In this document: in pieces, positions 26,923 to 34,364 of the stretch
Layout of the letters: each line of letters begins with the position of its first letter
How positions within the stretch are numbered: position 1 is the stretch's first letter
NCBI RefSeq assembly: GCF_023336905.1
Contig: NZ_JAMBLS010000001.1
Location: forward strand, 238,469 to 302,468
Source: Bacteroides sp. ET71
GTDB lineage: Bacteria; Bacteroidota; Bacteroidia; Bacteroidales; Bacteroidaceae
DNA length: 64,000 nucleotides
Direction of reading: 5' to 3'
Made by a program: the position numbers and the translations under genes
The notes under the pieces: model-generated
What the model was told of the DNA's origin: nothing
Databases searched by the model: none
The model's input: the letters and a program-made list of their open reading frames with translations, nothing else

Positions 26923-28532
26923 CCAAAGGCCAACGCCGACAGGCTTATCGGGTGTTATTGGCCGTTGTGGTGCGCGCTTTGCTGGATTTTGCAGGAGTGG
27001 CGGCCTTATTCCCTGTGCTGCTGATGTTGCTGAAGCCCGGTAGCGGACGGTGGGAAATGTTGTTGTTGTGCGGCGGTGTACTGTTGTTCGTGGTGGCAAA
27101 GAATGTGTTGGTATGCTGCTTGGCACGTATACAGAGCCGCTTCCAGTTGGAGGTATACAAGGATGTCAGCTTGAGGATGTTTGGCAATTACTATCGCCGC
27201 GGTCTGTTGTTCCTGAAGGGAAAAGGCAGCACGCGCTTGTCTCACGAGGTCAATTATACGGGCTATGCTTTTTGTCAAGGTATTTTAGCTTCCTTATTCC
27301 GACTGTGCGGCGAGGGCGTATTGACAGCCTTGATGCTGGCAGCCTTGTTTATATGGGAGCCAACGGCAGGCATACTGCTTTGTGCAATCTTCGTATCCTT
27401 GTCAATAGGTTATGTCCGTTTGGTGCGGAAGCGGCTGCAGCAGTATGGCACCGAAGAGTTTGAAGCACGGCGCAGACAGGCGCGGACGGTGATGGAAACT
27501 TTTCGTGGATATGCCGAAATAGAGATAGCCCATTCGTTCGATAGCTCGCTGACAAATTTTGTGCAGGGGACGGAAATCATTGCTACGAACCGGCTGCGTA
27601 CGGAGATTTGGCAATTGTTACCTTTGTTTCTGTCCGAGACGGCAATTGTGTTGGGCATGGCATTGTTGGTTGTGGCCGGAAGAGAAGATTTGGGACTATC
27701 GGGCGGTGTGTTCGCCATCGCGGCATTCCGCTTGGTGCCAGCCGTGCGAGCCATGCTGAATGCCTATGCGGTGATACAAAACTCATCGCAAACACTAGCT
27801 GTCTTGACTGATGGTTTAGACGAACGGGAAAGTGAAACGACAAAAGAATCGGTCAATTTTACTTTTGAAAAAGGCATCGAACTGAAAAATTTGGGCTATG
27901 CCTTTCCCGATGGACACCTACTGTTCAGCGGATTGAACTGGCACATCAATCGAGGAGAACGTGTGGGCATCCGGGGAGCAAGCGGATCGGGTAAATCGAC
28001 ATTATTCAACCTGCTGCTCGGTTTTCTGAAACCCACGGAAGGCGAGATTCGCATTGACGGACAGTTGCTGACACCGGATAACCGCATGGGCTGGCACCAG
28101 AGAGTGGGCTACGTTCCGCAAGAGATATTCGTCATGGACGGTACTTTGCTAGAGAACATCGCGTTGGGCCAGTCTGTACCAGATCGGCAAAAAGCTCAGA
28201 AAGTGTTGGAACAAGTACAACTGGGCGAATGGTTGGCCGAGCTACCGGAAGGATTGAACACTCTGTTGGGCGAGTCGGGCAGCAGGATGTCAGGCGGACA
28301 AAAGCAGCGTTTGGGCATCGCCCGCGCTTTGTATAAGGAAGCCGATGTCTTGTTCTTCGACGAGGCAACGTCGGCTCTCGACAACAGGACAGAACAAGAA
28401 ATAAACCGAGCCTTACAGCAACTGTCGGCATCCTATCAGGAATTGACTATGATTATCATCGCACACCGGGAAAGTTCACTGGCCTTATGTGACCGGATTT
28501 TTGATTTAGAAAAACAAACAGAAATAGTATAA
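26895..28532 (+). CDS. ABC transporter with fused membrane and ATPase domains
   Basis: This 545-residue half-transporter has a membrane domain in residues about 15-310 and an ATPase domain from about 330, with Walker A GASGSGKST near residue 360, the Q-loop region VGYVPQEIF, signature MSGGQKQR and Walker B VLFFDEATSALD. The layout is that of exporters of lipids, drugs or peptides (MsbA/McjD-like). There is no N-terminal C39 peptidase, so any leader removal must be done elsewhere, possibly by the signal-peptidase-like protein two genes downstream. It is first in an operon with HprK-like, peptidase-like and nucleotidyltransferase genes (gap of 7 bases to the next). Confidence 0.88.
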   Translation: MYKNVLRLLTKGQRRQAYRVLLAVVVRALLDFAGVAALFPVLLMLLKPGSGRWEMLLLCGGVLLFVVAKNVLVCCLARIQSRFQLEVYKDVSLRMFGNYYRRGLLFLKGKGSTRLSHEVNYTGYAFCQGILASLFRLCGEGVLTALMLAALFIWEPTAGILLCAIFVSLSIGYVRLVRKRLQQYGTEEFEARRRQARTVMETFRGYAEIEIAHSFDSSLTNFVQGTEIIATNRLRTEIWQLLPLFLSETAIVLGMALLVVAGREDLGLSGGVFAIAAFRLVPAVRAMLNAYAVIQNSSQTLAVLTDGLDERESETTKESVNFTFEKGIELKNLGYAFPDGHLLFSGLNWHINRGERVGIRGASGSGKSTLFNLLLGFLKPTEGEIRIDGQLLTPDNRMGWHQRVGYVPQEIFVMDGTLLENIALGQSVPDRQKAQKVLEQVQLGEWLAELPEGLNTLLGESGSRMSGGQKQRLGIARALYKEADVLFFDEATSALDNRTEQEINRALQQLSASYQELTMIIIAHRESSLALCDRIFDLEKQTEIV

Positions 28533-28539
28533 CATCATA

Positions 28540-29388
28540 ATGGAACAAGATTATCTAATAGCGGGACATCGCATCCGCATACAAGGCAAAGACCTTCTGG
28601 AAGCCTTGGCCCCCCTACCTGCATTTATCCCCTTCCGAACATCGGATGGCGGAACCCCCGTAGGCGAATTTATCGTAAGCAGCGAAGATGGCCCCACAAT
28701 GACCAACAGGTTGTATTGTGTCGAAGTGTATGGGACATTTTGGCGTTTCGGACGCTATGCCGACGGTTATGCTTTTGAAATCGAATCACCTGCGGGAGAA
28801 CTTTTGCGACTGTGGACCATAGACAATCGCATCTACCTGTCGGGGGTATTACAAGAACGTTTGCTGCATTTCGCCTGCTGGATGGGGTTTGGCTTGTTAG
28901 TAGCAGAAAGACAAACGATGTCAGTACATACCAGTGCCATTGTCTACCGGGACAATGCTGTGTTGTTTTTGGGCGAGAGCGGAACGGGCAAGAGCACACA
29001 TACACGCCTATGGCGCGAAAACATAGAGGGTGCTTTCTTGCTGAACGACGACAGCCCATTTGTACGCATCGTCAATGGGAAGCCTTACGTATATGGCAGC
29101 CCTTGGAGCGGCAAGACACCCTGCTACCGCAATGAATGTTACCCCATAGCGGCTTGTGTACGCCTCTCACAAGCGCCTTACAACAAAATTGAGCGCTTGC
29201 CCATACTTCAGGCGTACGCAGCCTTACATCCTTCATGCCCTCCAGCTTTTGCCTACGATGAATCATTGTATGACGTGATTAGCCAGATACTCGACAATAT
29301 GTTGTCACAGGTGCCCGTCTTTCACCTGAACTGCCTGCCGAATGCCGAGGCAGCCCGCTTGTCTTGCAAAACAATATTCGGCGTATGA
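28540..29388 (+). CDS. HPr-kinase-like P-loop protein
   Basis: This 282-residue protein has a P-loop LGESGTGKSTHTRLWRENI (Walker A near residues 145-152), an acidic motif LLNDDSPFVR, and YGSPWSGKTP, matching the HPr kinase/PEP-carboxykinase-like proteins found beside PqqD-like and nucleotidyltransferase genes in peptide clusters of other bacteria. It is not the classical HprK, which has a different N-terminal domain and acts on the phosphotransferase system. It probably phosphorylates a peptide or protein; the substrate is unknown. Its stop overlaps the next gene's ATG (ATGA). Confidence 0.75.
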   Translation: MEQDYLIAGHRIRIQGKDLLEALAPLPAFIPFRTSDGGTPVGEFIVSSEDGPTMTNRLYCVEVYGTFWRFGRYADGYAFEIESPAGELLRLWTIDNRIYLSGVLQERLLHFACWMGFGLLVAERQTMSVHTSAIVYRDNAVLFLGESGTGKSTHTRLWRENIEGAFLLNDDSPFVRIVNGKPYVYGSPWSGKTPCYRNECYPIAACVRLSQAPYNKIERLPILQAYAALHPSCPPAFAYDESLYDVISQILDNMLSQVPVFHLNCLPNAEAARLSCKTIFGV

Positions 29389-29840
29389 CAATGAAACGTT
29401 TGGTACTAAATAATGCCTTCCTGGGTGAAGCAGCCGAAGCTCTGCGCGCCGGACGTCAGGTAACAGTCCGCATTGACGGAGGAAGCATGTATCCTTTCAT
29501 ACGGGGAGGGCGTGACGTAGTCGTGTTACTGCCTTGCCCACAGAAGGAAGTCTTACAAGATGGATGCTGTTACTTCTTTTCCTGGAAAGGACAATATATG
29601 GTGCACCGTTTTGTGGGAACAGACGGTGCCCATTGCCTGTTTATGGGGGATGGCAACATCGTCCGGCAAGAACGGGTAGAACGTAGCGAAGTCGTAGGCA
29701 TACTCCGCTACATCGTTCGTCCTGGTGGCCGGACCATAGATTGCCTCTCCCCCTCTTGGTTGCGGCGTGGAAGAGACTGGTACCGATGGCGTTTCTTACG
29801 ACGTTGGCTGTTGCCGTTATGCCGGATACTAAAGATATGA
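29385..29840 (+). CDS. S24/S26 signal-peptidase-like protein, Ser/His type, no membrane anchor
   Basis: The start at 29385 overlaps the upstream stop; 151 residues. RIDGGSMYPFIRGG carries the likely nucleophile Ser34, MVHRFVG carries His74, and LFMGDGN follows. This order (GGSM...P, VHR, GDGN) resembles the archaeal/ER signal peptidases that use Ser-His rather than the bacterial Ser-Lys pair. No N-terminal membrane helix is present, only a basic hydrophobic C-terminus (WRFLRRWLLPLCRILKI) that might touch the membrane. Such small proteins often sit next to HprK-like and nucleotidyltransferase genes in Bacteroidetes. A role in trimming a peptide is an inference. Confidence 0.7.
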   Translation: MTMKRLVLNNAFLGEAAEALRAGRQVTVRIDGGSMYPFIRGGRDVVVLLPCPQKEVLQDGCCYFFSWKGQYMVHRFVGTDGAHCLFMGDGNIVRQERVERSEVVGILRYIVRPGGRTIDCLSPSWLRRGRDWYRWRFLRRWLLPLCRILKI

Positions 29841-29875
29841 AAATAAGAAGATAGAAATCCAAATAAAAAACTGAC

Positions 29876-30991
29876 ATGAACTATCAACAACAACTGCTTG
29901 CACTGCTTCGCGCGGGCTTGGGTAACGGGAAGCTTGACACCACTCTGTTTGACAGTTCTACTGACTGGACAACGATCTACCGCATGGCTCGCCAGCAAAC
30001 CGTGGCCGGTGTTGTGTTCGACGGTCTAAAACATCTGCCGACAACCAGTATCCTACCCCGGAACTTGTATCTGGCATGGTGCAACGAAGTATTGAGACTG
30101 GAAACAAACAACCGGAAACTTGACTCGGAAATAGCCAATCTTTATATACTCTTTCGTATGCACGGACTGGAACCCTTGCTCATGAAAGGGCAAGCCGTGG
30201 CACAAAATTATCCCCAACCCCTGCACCGGCAATGTGGAGACATTGACCTCTACACCGGCCCGCAAGGTTTCCAGTGGGGCAACAAACTGCTTCGGAGAGA
30301 AGCCACCAGCGAAAAAGAAGAACGCTACAAGCATACATCCATGTGTTGGCACGACGTTTTGGTAGAAAACCACCGCGTCATGGCCAATCTGAGCACGCCG
30401 TGGAAGGATATGAAATTGCAGAAAGACATCAACAAACTGTCTGACCCGCTGACCCCGAAAACAGTTCTGAACATAGGAGAAACGGAAGTTACAGTACTGC
30501 CACCGTCCTTCAACACATCCTACCTGTTGATTCATGCCCTTACACACTTTTTGAATGAAGGCATCGGTCTGCGCCATCTCTGCGACTGGGCTTGCCACGT
30601 GGCCAAACACTGCTCTCCTGAAGAAAAAGAAGAAGCTGCACGCCTGTTGCGTCGCTATGGTCTACAACGTCCAGCCCGCATTTTCGGCGCATTGGCCGTA
30701 CAACAGTTGGGCATCCCTTTTGAAAGTCTCCCCATTCCCTTCACCGCCAAAGATCAGAAAAACGCCCGCTTCCTGCTAGCTGAAATCTGGGAAGGAGGCA
30801 ACTTCGGTCGCTATGACGAACGCACGGGGAAGCGACCGGCCGGCCGCTGGTGTGGCAAATGGTACACCTTCACCCGCGCACTTCGCCGCTGTTTACGCGT
30901 CTGGCGGCTGGCCCCCTCCGAAGCTGCTTGCTATCCCCTATCCTTGGCTTGGCACAGTGGGCTGGTACTGCTCCGACCACGACGCCGATGA
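29876..30991 (+). CDS. Nucleotidyltransferase-family protein (NTP_transf_5-like)
   Basis: This 371-residue protein has LEPLLMKGQAVAQNYP followed by RQCGDIDLYT, the GDxD metal-binding motif (Asp122, Asp124) of the uncharacterised nucleotidyltransferase family 5. The family is repeatedly encoded with HprK-like kinases, PqqD-like proteins and exporters, including lasso-peptide and exosortase-linked loci. The modified molecule is unknown. It is the last gene of the 26.9-31.0 kb operon, 35 bases after the peptidase-like gene. Confidence 0.75.
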   Translation: MNYQQQLLALLRAGLGNGKLDTTLFDSSTDWTTIYRMARQQTVAGVVFDGLKHLPTTSILPRNLYLAWCNEVLRLETNNRKLDSEIANLYILFRMHGLEPLLMKGQAVAQNYPQPLHRQCGDIDLYTGPQGFQWGNKLLRREATSEKEERYKHTSMCWHDVLVENHRVMANLSTPWKDMKLQKDINKLSDPLTPKTVLNIGETEVTVLPPSFNTSYLLIHALTHFLNEGIGLRHLCDWACHVAKHCSPEEKEEAARLLRRYGLQRPARIFGALAVQQLGIPFESLPIPFTAKDQKNARFLLAEIWEGGNFGRYDERTGKRPAGRWCGKWYTFTRALRRCLRVWRLAPSEAACYPLSLAWHSGLVLLRPRRR

Positions 30992-31080
30992 ACACAAACA
31001 TCACCACAAGCTTCCGCAGCCTACCGCCTGACGTCGTGGTACCCTCATTCCGTTTGCCCTCTTCCCCGCTTCCCTATTAC

Positions 31081-31166
31081 AAGAGCCGTGTTTCGTCCGC
31101 GCACGAAGCACGGCTCTTTCGTACCCAAAGTGCACTTCTTCCACACACCAAGCATAGCTCACTTTT
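31081..31166. repeat. Degenerate period-22 tandem array
   Basis: Units start at about 31081, 31103, 31125 and 31147. Unit ACGAAGCACGGCTCTTTCGT closely resembles ACGAAGCACCCCCCGTACGG in the array at 38386. The 410-base gap between the nucleotidyltransferase and the third short peptide otherwise holds only the cassette promoter. Confidence 0.5.
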
Positions 31167-31264
31167 ACCTCCTCCACAAACTGTCTGACGTTATCCCACA
31201 GAACAGCTTTCTTTTAGAGTTTTTTCCTTTTCAAAGAAAAAAACAAAAAAAAGTGTATTTTCTC

Positions 31265-31315
31265 TTTGTCATCCGAATAAAATTAATCATATTTGCACCG
31301 TATTTCGTACGGAGC
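31265..31315 (+). promoter_or_regulatory. Conserved cassette promoter with 5' hairpin, copy 3
   Basis: TTTG (31265-31268), 19 bases, CATATTTG (31288-31295), then GCACCGTA-TTTCG-TACGGAGC (31295-31315). The leader from here to the ATG at 31403 is nearly the same as in copies 1 and 2. Confidence 0.8.
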
Positions 31316-31402
31316 CAAGAAAGAAAGGAATAATAGCAAAGGCAAAAACACGGAAAAAATAGCATAAATAACATAGTATTAATCAATTAAAATTAAACAA
31401 CA

Positions 31403-31510
31403 ATGGAGAAAGTTTTGAATTATGTGGCTCCCGAAGTGGAGATTGTAGAAGTGGAGGTCGAAAAAGGCTTCGCAGTAAGCGACCTGGAAGAAGGCGATAA
31501 CTGGGGATAG
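31403..31510 (+). CDS. Short peptide with conserved leader, copy 3 (35 aa)
   Basis: The peptide reads MEKVLNYVAPEVEIVEVEVE then KGFA, with the tail VSDLEEGDNWG. The first 24 residues match the other two copies almost exactly, including at the DNA level for the first eight codons (ATGGAGAAAGTTTTGAATTA). The tail is again different and acidic. It lies 57 bases before the lipoprotein gene and 411 bases after the nucleotidyltransferase gene. Candidate substrate of the neighbouring exporter/HprK-like/peptidase-like/PqqD-like set. Confidence 0.75.
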   Translation: MEKVLNYVAPEVEIVEVEVEKGFAVSDLEEGDNWG

Positions 31511-31567
31511 TAGCCATCCTGTTAATACTGAGATTTAACTAAATGTAAAACCAATTATTATCAAACA

Positions 31568-34174
31568 ATGAAAAGAATCTTATTTTGCGCGGGTCTCTTA
31601 GCTTTCATGGCAAGCTGTACCCAAGATGAGTTTGAACAACAAACGATAAGCAACGAGGCACAAGCCCCGGGCATCTCGTTTGTCGGCGTAGAAGCCGAAG
31701 CACCCTCTACAAGAGGTGAAGTGTATTGGGATGAAAGCACACTGAAGTACAAATGGTATGCAGAACAAGACCAAGTTGACATTTATGCTGTCGGTGCAAT
31801 CAAAGGTGGTACTCTGGGAACTGGTGTCAGCGGCACTAGGGTGGATGACTGGAGCAAATGGGTTCAAGCATCCCCTTCAACCGGTGAAGCAACTCCTGCC
31901 CAATACAAGGCTACGCGTTCTATGAACGAACCTTGGTTTACGGGCGTAAGCAACGATGATATTTTATACTTCGCGGCAGATAAAGATGCTGATGATCCTG
32001 CAGAGTTCTTGGCTGTTTATCCGGAAACTTCAGTGCTTGATTTCAGCCAAGAGAATCAAGGAAAACTTATCATCAAGAGTCTGCCTGACATAACAACTCA
32101 GAATCAAACCAGTGGCACTGAAGGTAATTCTATTGCAGAAAAAACCCTTATGCTGGCTTATGGTACTGGCTACCCCAACCCTGATGCTACTTATGAATCC
32201 GTTGGTGAAAGAGTGAATCTTTCTTTCAAACGCCCAATGGGTTACATCGCATGGAAGACCGCGAACCTGGATAGCGACCCCGTGCTGAGTGCTGTGAATG
32301 AAAATTTGAAAAGTATTTTCGGCAATTTGCAGACTATTAAAGTGGAAGCTAAAGGTTATGACCAGAATGGCAATGGAGATTATACAGACGAAGGCGATAT
32401 CGCTCCTTCTATTCTGAACTATGGTAACGCACAGATGCGTATCAACATGCCTAATCCCGACAACAGCGAATTCGACTGGAAAGACGTAGATTTCTTGTCT
32501 TCTGATGGAACCAAAGTCGTTGCTTCTACCAATAGCAACACTCAGATTGATGGTGAGTGGAGCACAGACGTAACAGGTGCTGCAAACGAAGTTACATTAA
32601 GTCTTAACCAGGCATGGTCAGACAACAATTCTGCCTTCATGATCGTTAGCCCGGTTTTCCGCACTTTGAACGGTTATAGCAGAGAGAAAGACATCAATGA
32701 AGAACTGGTTGCTACTTACACTTTCGAAAACATCACCTTAAAGGCTGACAAGGAGTCAGGAATAGGTATTATATCGCCTTTCGGTGGGTTCTCTACTGCC
32801 GGCGACTGGAGCAACACAAAGGGGTACAACCGTTACACACTGGATATCGCCAAATATCCTTATCTGGTTACTAACAAGCCCAACGATCGCGCTCTGATTA
32901 TCAATGATGCCACTTTTGCAGAAGATATCATGCGTGGAAGCAATGTAATATGGAACGGAGAAAGCATCAATCCTACAGAGTTTACTACCATCATCTCTAA
33001 AACTCCCATCTATGACGAGGCTAACAATGTTGACCAATACAGCTACCTGAAGCAGTTCACGAATCTGAAAAAGCTCGTCTTGATCAACGATACGAAGATC
33101 CCCGCCAACGCCTTCAATCGTAGCACGTTCAGCCAGTTGACAGAAATCAACTTCCCCGCTGTTACTGAAATTGATGCAACAGCCTTCACTGGCTTCGGCA
33201 AAGAGGGTAACAATGGTCTGACCAATGTTTATCTGAAGAGCTATCCGTTCTTGGACCGCGACATTGCCTTCTCCTTCTTGGATGACGACAAGCTGTTGAA
33301 ACTCGACATGAGCAAAGCCACAGTGATGAACGTCGGCTTCCCGTCTCAGGGCTTCACACTGGAAGGCTACAGCAATCTGAATGAAGTAACTGTAGGCACT
33401 GTAGAAGTAGGTCCTAACTCCTTCGATGGATGTATTAACCTGGCCACTATCAAGGGTGATGGTAACTTCATACTGAATACAAACGGCTTCGCAGCCTTCC
33501 GTGGCACAGCGCTGACCACTATCAACTTGGTACAGACCGCAGCAATTCCGGCTTACGCATTCCAGAACTGCGATGATCTGGTATCTGTAACAAGCGATGG
33601 CACAACTCTGACCGCTGTTAACGAGTATGCATTCCAAGCCTGCAAAAAGTTGACTTCTTCAGCTACAAACAGCATCAAACTCGACAACGTACAAACCATC
33701 GGTGACTACGCTTTCTATGGCTGCGAAGAATGGACTGATGCAAAATTGGAGAACACCACGAGCATCGGCAAGTGCGCCTTCAAGGATTGCTCGAAACTGT
33801 TCGGTGCTTGGTATGAAAACAGAAAAGTGATTAAAGTAGGTGCAGAAACCGTAGGTTCTGGTGCATTCCACATGTGTACTGCTATTGAACACATCCAGTT
33901 CCTGAATGCAACAGAAGTAGAACGCGGTGTGCTGGGCGGTGCATCCAAGCTGATTCAAATTCAATTTGACCAGCCGTTCACCTGCAACGTTGATGCCGAC
34001 GGATCTACTCTCCTTCCTGGTTCTCAGTGGTCCACGACATTCGGTAGCAATACGAAAAACGTCACCTTGTTCGTCAACCCGGCTCAAACAGGTCGCACGT
34101 CTACTCAGTTGACCATCGGCGATACTGACAATACGGTTATCACATTTAAGTCTATCTTGAATATAGAGAACTAA
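31568..34174 (+). CDS. Surface lipoprotein with fimbrillin-like N-terminus and BspA-type leucine-rich repeats, cassette 3
   Basis: This 868-residue lipoprotein has signal MKRILFCAGLLAFMASC with Cys17, followed by TQDEFE for surface export. The N-terminal part is fimbrillin-like (PSTRGEVYWDES...YKWYAEQDQVDIYAVG; LSFKRPMGYIAWKT). From about residue 490 it has BspA-type leucine-rich repeats with IPANAF, IDATAF, VGPNSF, IPAYAF, VNEYAF and IGDYAF spaced 20-30 residues apart. These repeats mediate binding in BspA proteins. The C-terminal repeats set it apart from the beta-rich C-termini of the cassette 1 and 2 proteins, as if the surface-exposed half had been swapped. A terminator follows at 34244. 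Confidence 0.8.
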   Translation: MKRILFCAGLLAFMASCTQDEFEQQTISNEAQAPGISFVGVEAEAPSTRGEVYWDESTLKYKWYAEQDQVDIYAVGAIKGGTLGTGVSGTRVDDWSKWVQASPSTGEATPAQYKATRSMNEPWFTGVSNDDILYFAADKDADDPAEFLAVYPETSVLDFSQENQGKLIIKSLPDITTQNQTSGTEGNSIAEKTLMLAYGTGYPNPDATYESVGERVNLSFKRPMGYIAWKTANLDSDPVLSAVNENLKSIFGNLQTIKVEAKGYDQNGNGDYTDEGDIAPSILNYGNAQMRINMPNPDNSEFDWKDVDFLSSDGTKVVASTNSNTQIDGEWSTDVTGAANEVTLSLNQAWSDNNSAFMIVSPVFRTLNGYSREKDINEELVATYTFENITLKADKESGIGIISPFGGFSTAGDWSNTKGYNRYTLDIAKYPYLVTNKPNDRALIINDATFAEDIMRGSNVIWNGESINPTEFTTIISKTPIYDEANNVDQYSYLKQFTNLKKLVLINDTKIPANAFNRSTFSQLTEINFPAVTEIDATAFTGFGKEGNNGLTNVYLKSYPFLDRDIAFSFLDDDKLLKLDMSKATVMNVGFPSQGFTLEGYSNLNEVTVGTVEVGPNSFDGCINLATIKGDGNFILNTNGFAAFRGTALTTINLVQTAAIPAYAFQNCDDLVSVTSDGTTLTAVNEYAFQACKKLTSSATNSIKLDNVQTIGDYAFYGCEEWTDAKLENTTSIGKCAFKDCSKLFGAWYENRKVIKVGAETVGSGAFHMCTAIEHIQFLNATEVERGVLGGASKLIQIQFDQPFTCNVDADGSTLLPGSQWSTTFGSNTKNVTLFVNPAQTGRTSTQLTIGDTDNTVITFKSILNIEN

Positions 34175-34243
34175 ACAACGCAGAACGAGAGCCCAACAAC
34201 TCTCGGCAAAAACGGGCAATCACACCGATTCCCAATACAACGA

Positions 34244-34272
34244 AAGGTGGGGACACGCTCCCCACCTTTTTT
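34244..34272 (+). terminator. Terminator between lipoprotein 3 and wzz-like 3
   Basis: AAGGTGGGG pairs with CCCCACCTT, followed by TTTTTTC. It is a strong terminator in the same relative place as at 3548 and 23079. Confidence 0.85.
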
Positions 34273-34288
34273 CTTGAATACTCTGCAC

Positions 34289-34352
34289 AGGAGGTGAGGC
34301 ATCCCTGCCTCACACTAACAAACCAACCATCGCAAGGATGCGATGACTCCTA
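34289..34352. repeat. Two palindromic repeats before wzz-like 3
   Basis: AGGAG plus GTGAGGCATCCCTGCCTCAC (34289-34313), then CATCGCAAGGATGCGATG plus ACTCCT (34329-34352) in the inverse orientation. Both stems are perfect though their sequences differ. Confidence 0.8.
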
Positions 34353-34364
34353 CATACCCAAGAC

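Noticed and set aside
26895-30991. Lasso-peptide or lanthipeptide cluster
   Set aside because: No lasso cyclase (asparagine-synthetase-like), transglutaminase-like protease, LanM/LanB or radical SAM gene is present, so these classes are not supported even though exporter, HprK-like and PqqD-like genes are.
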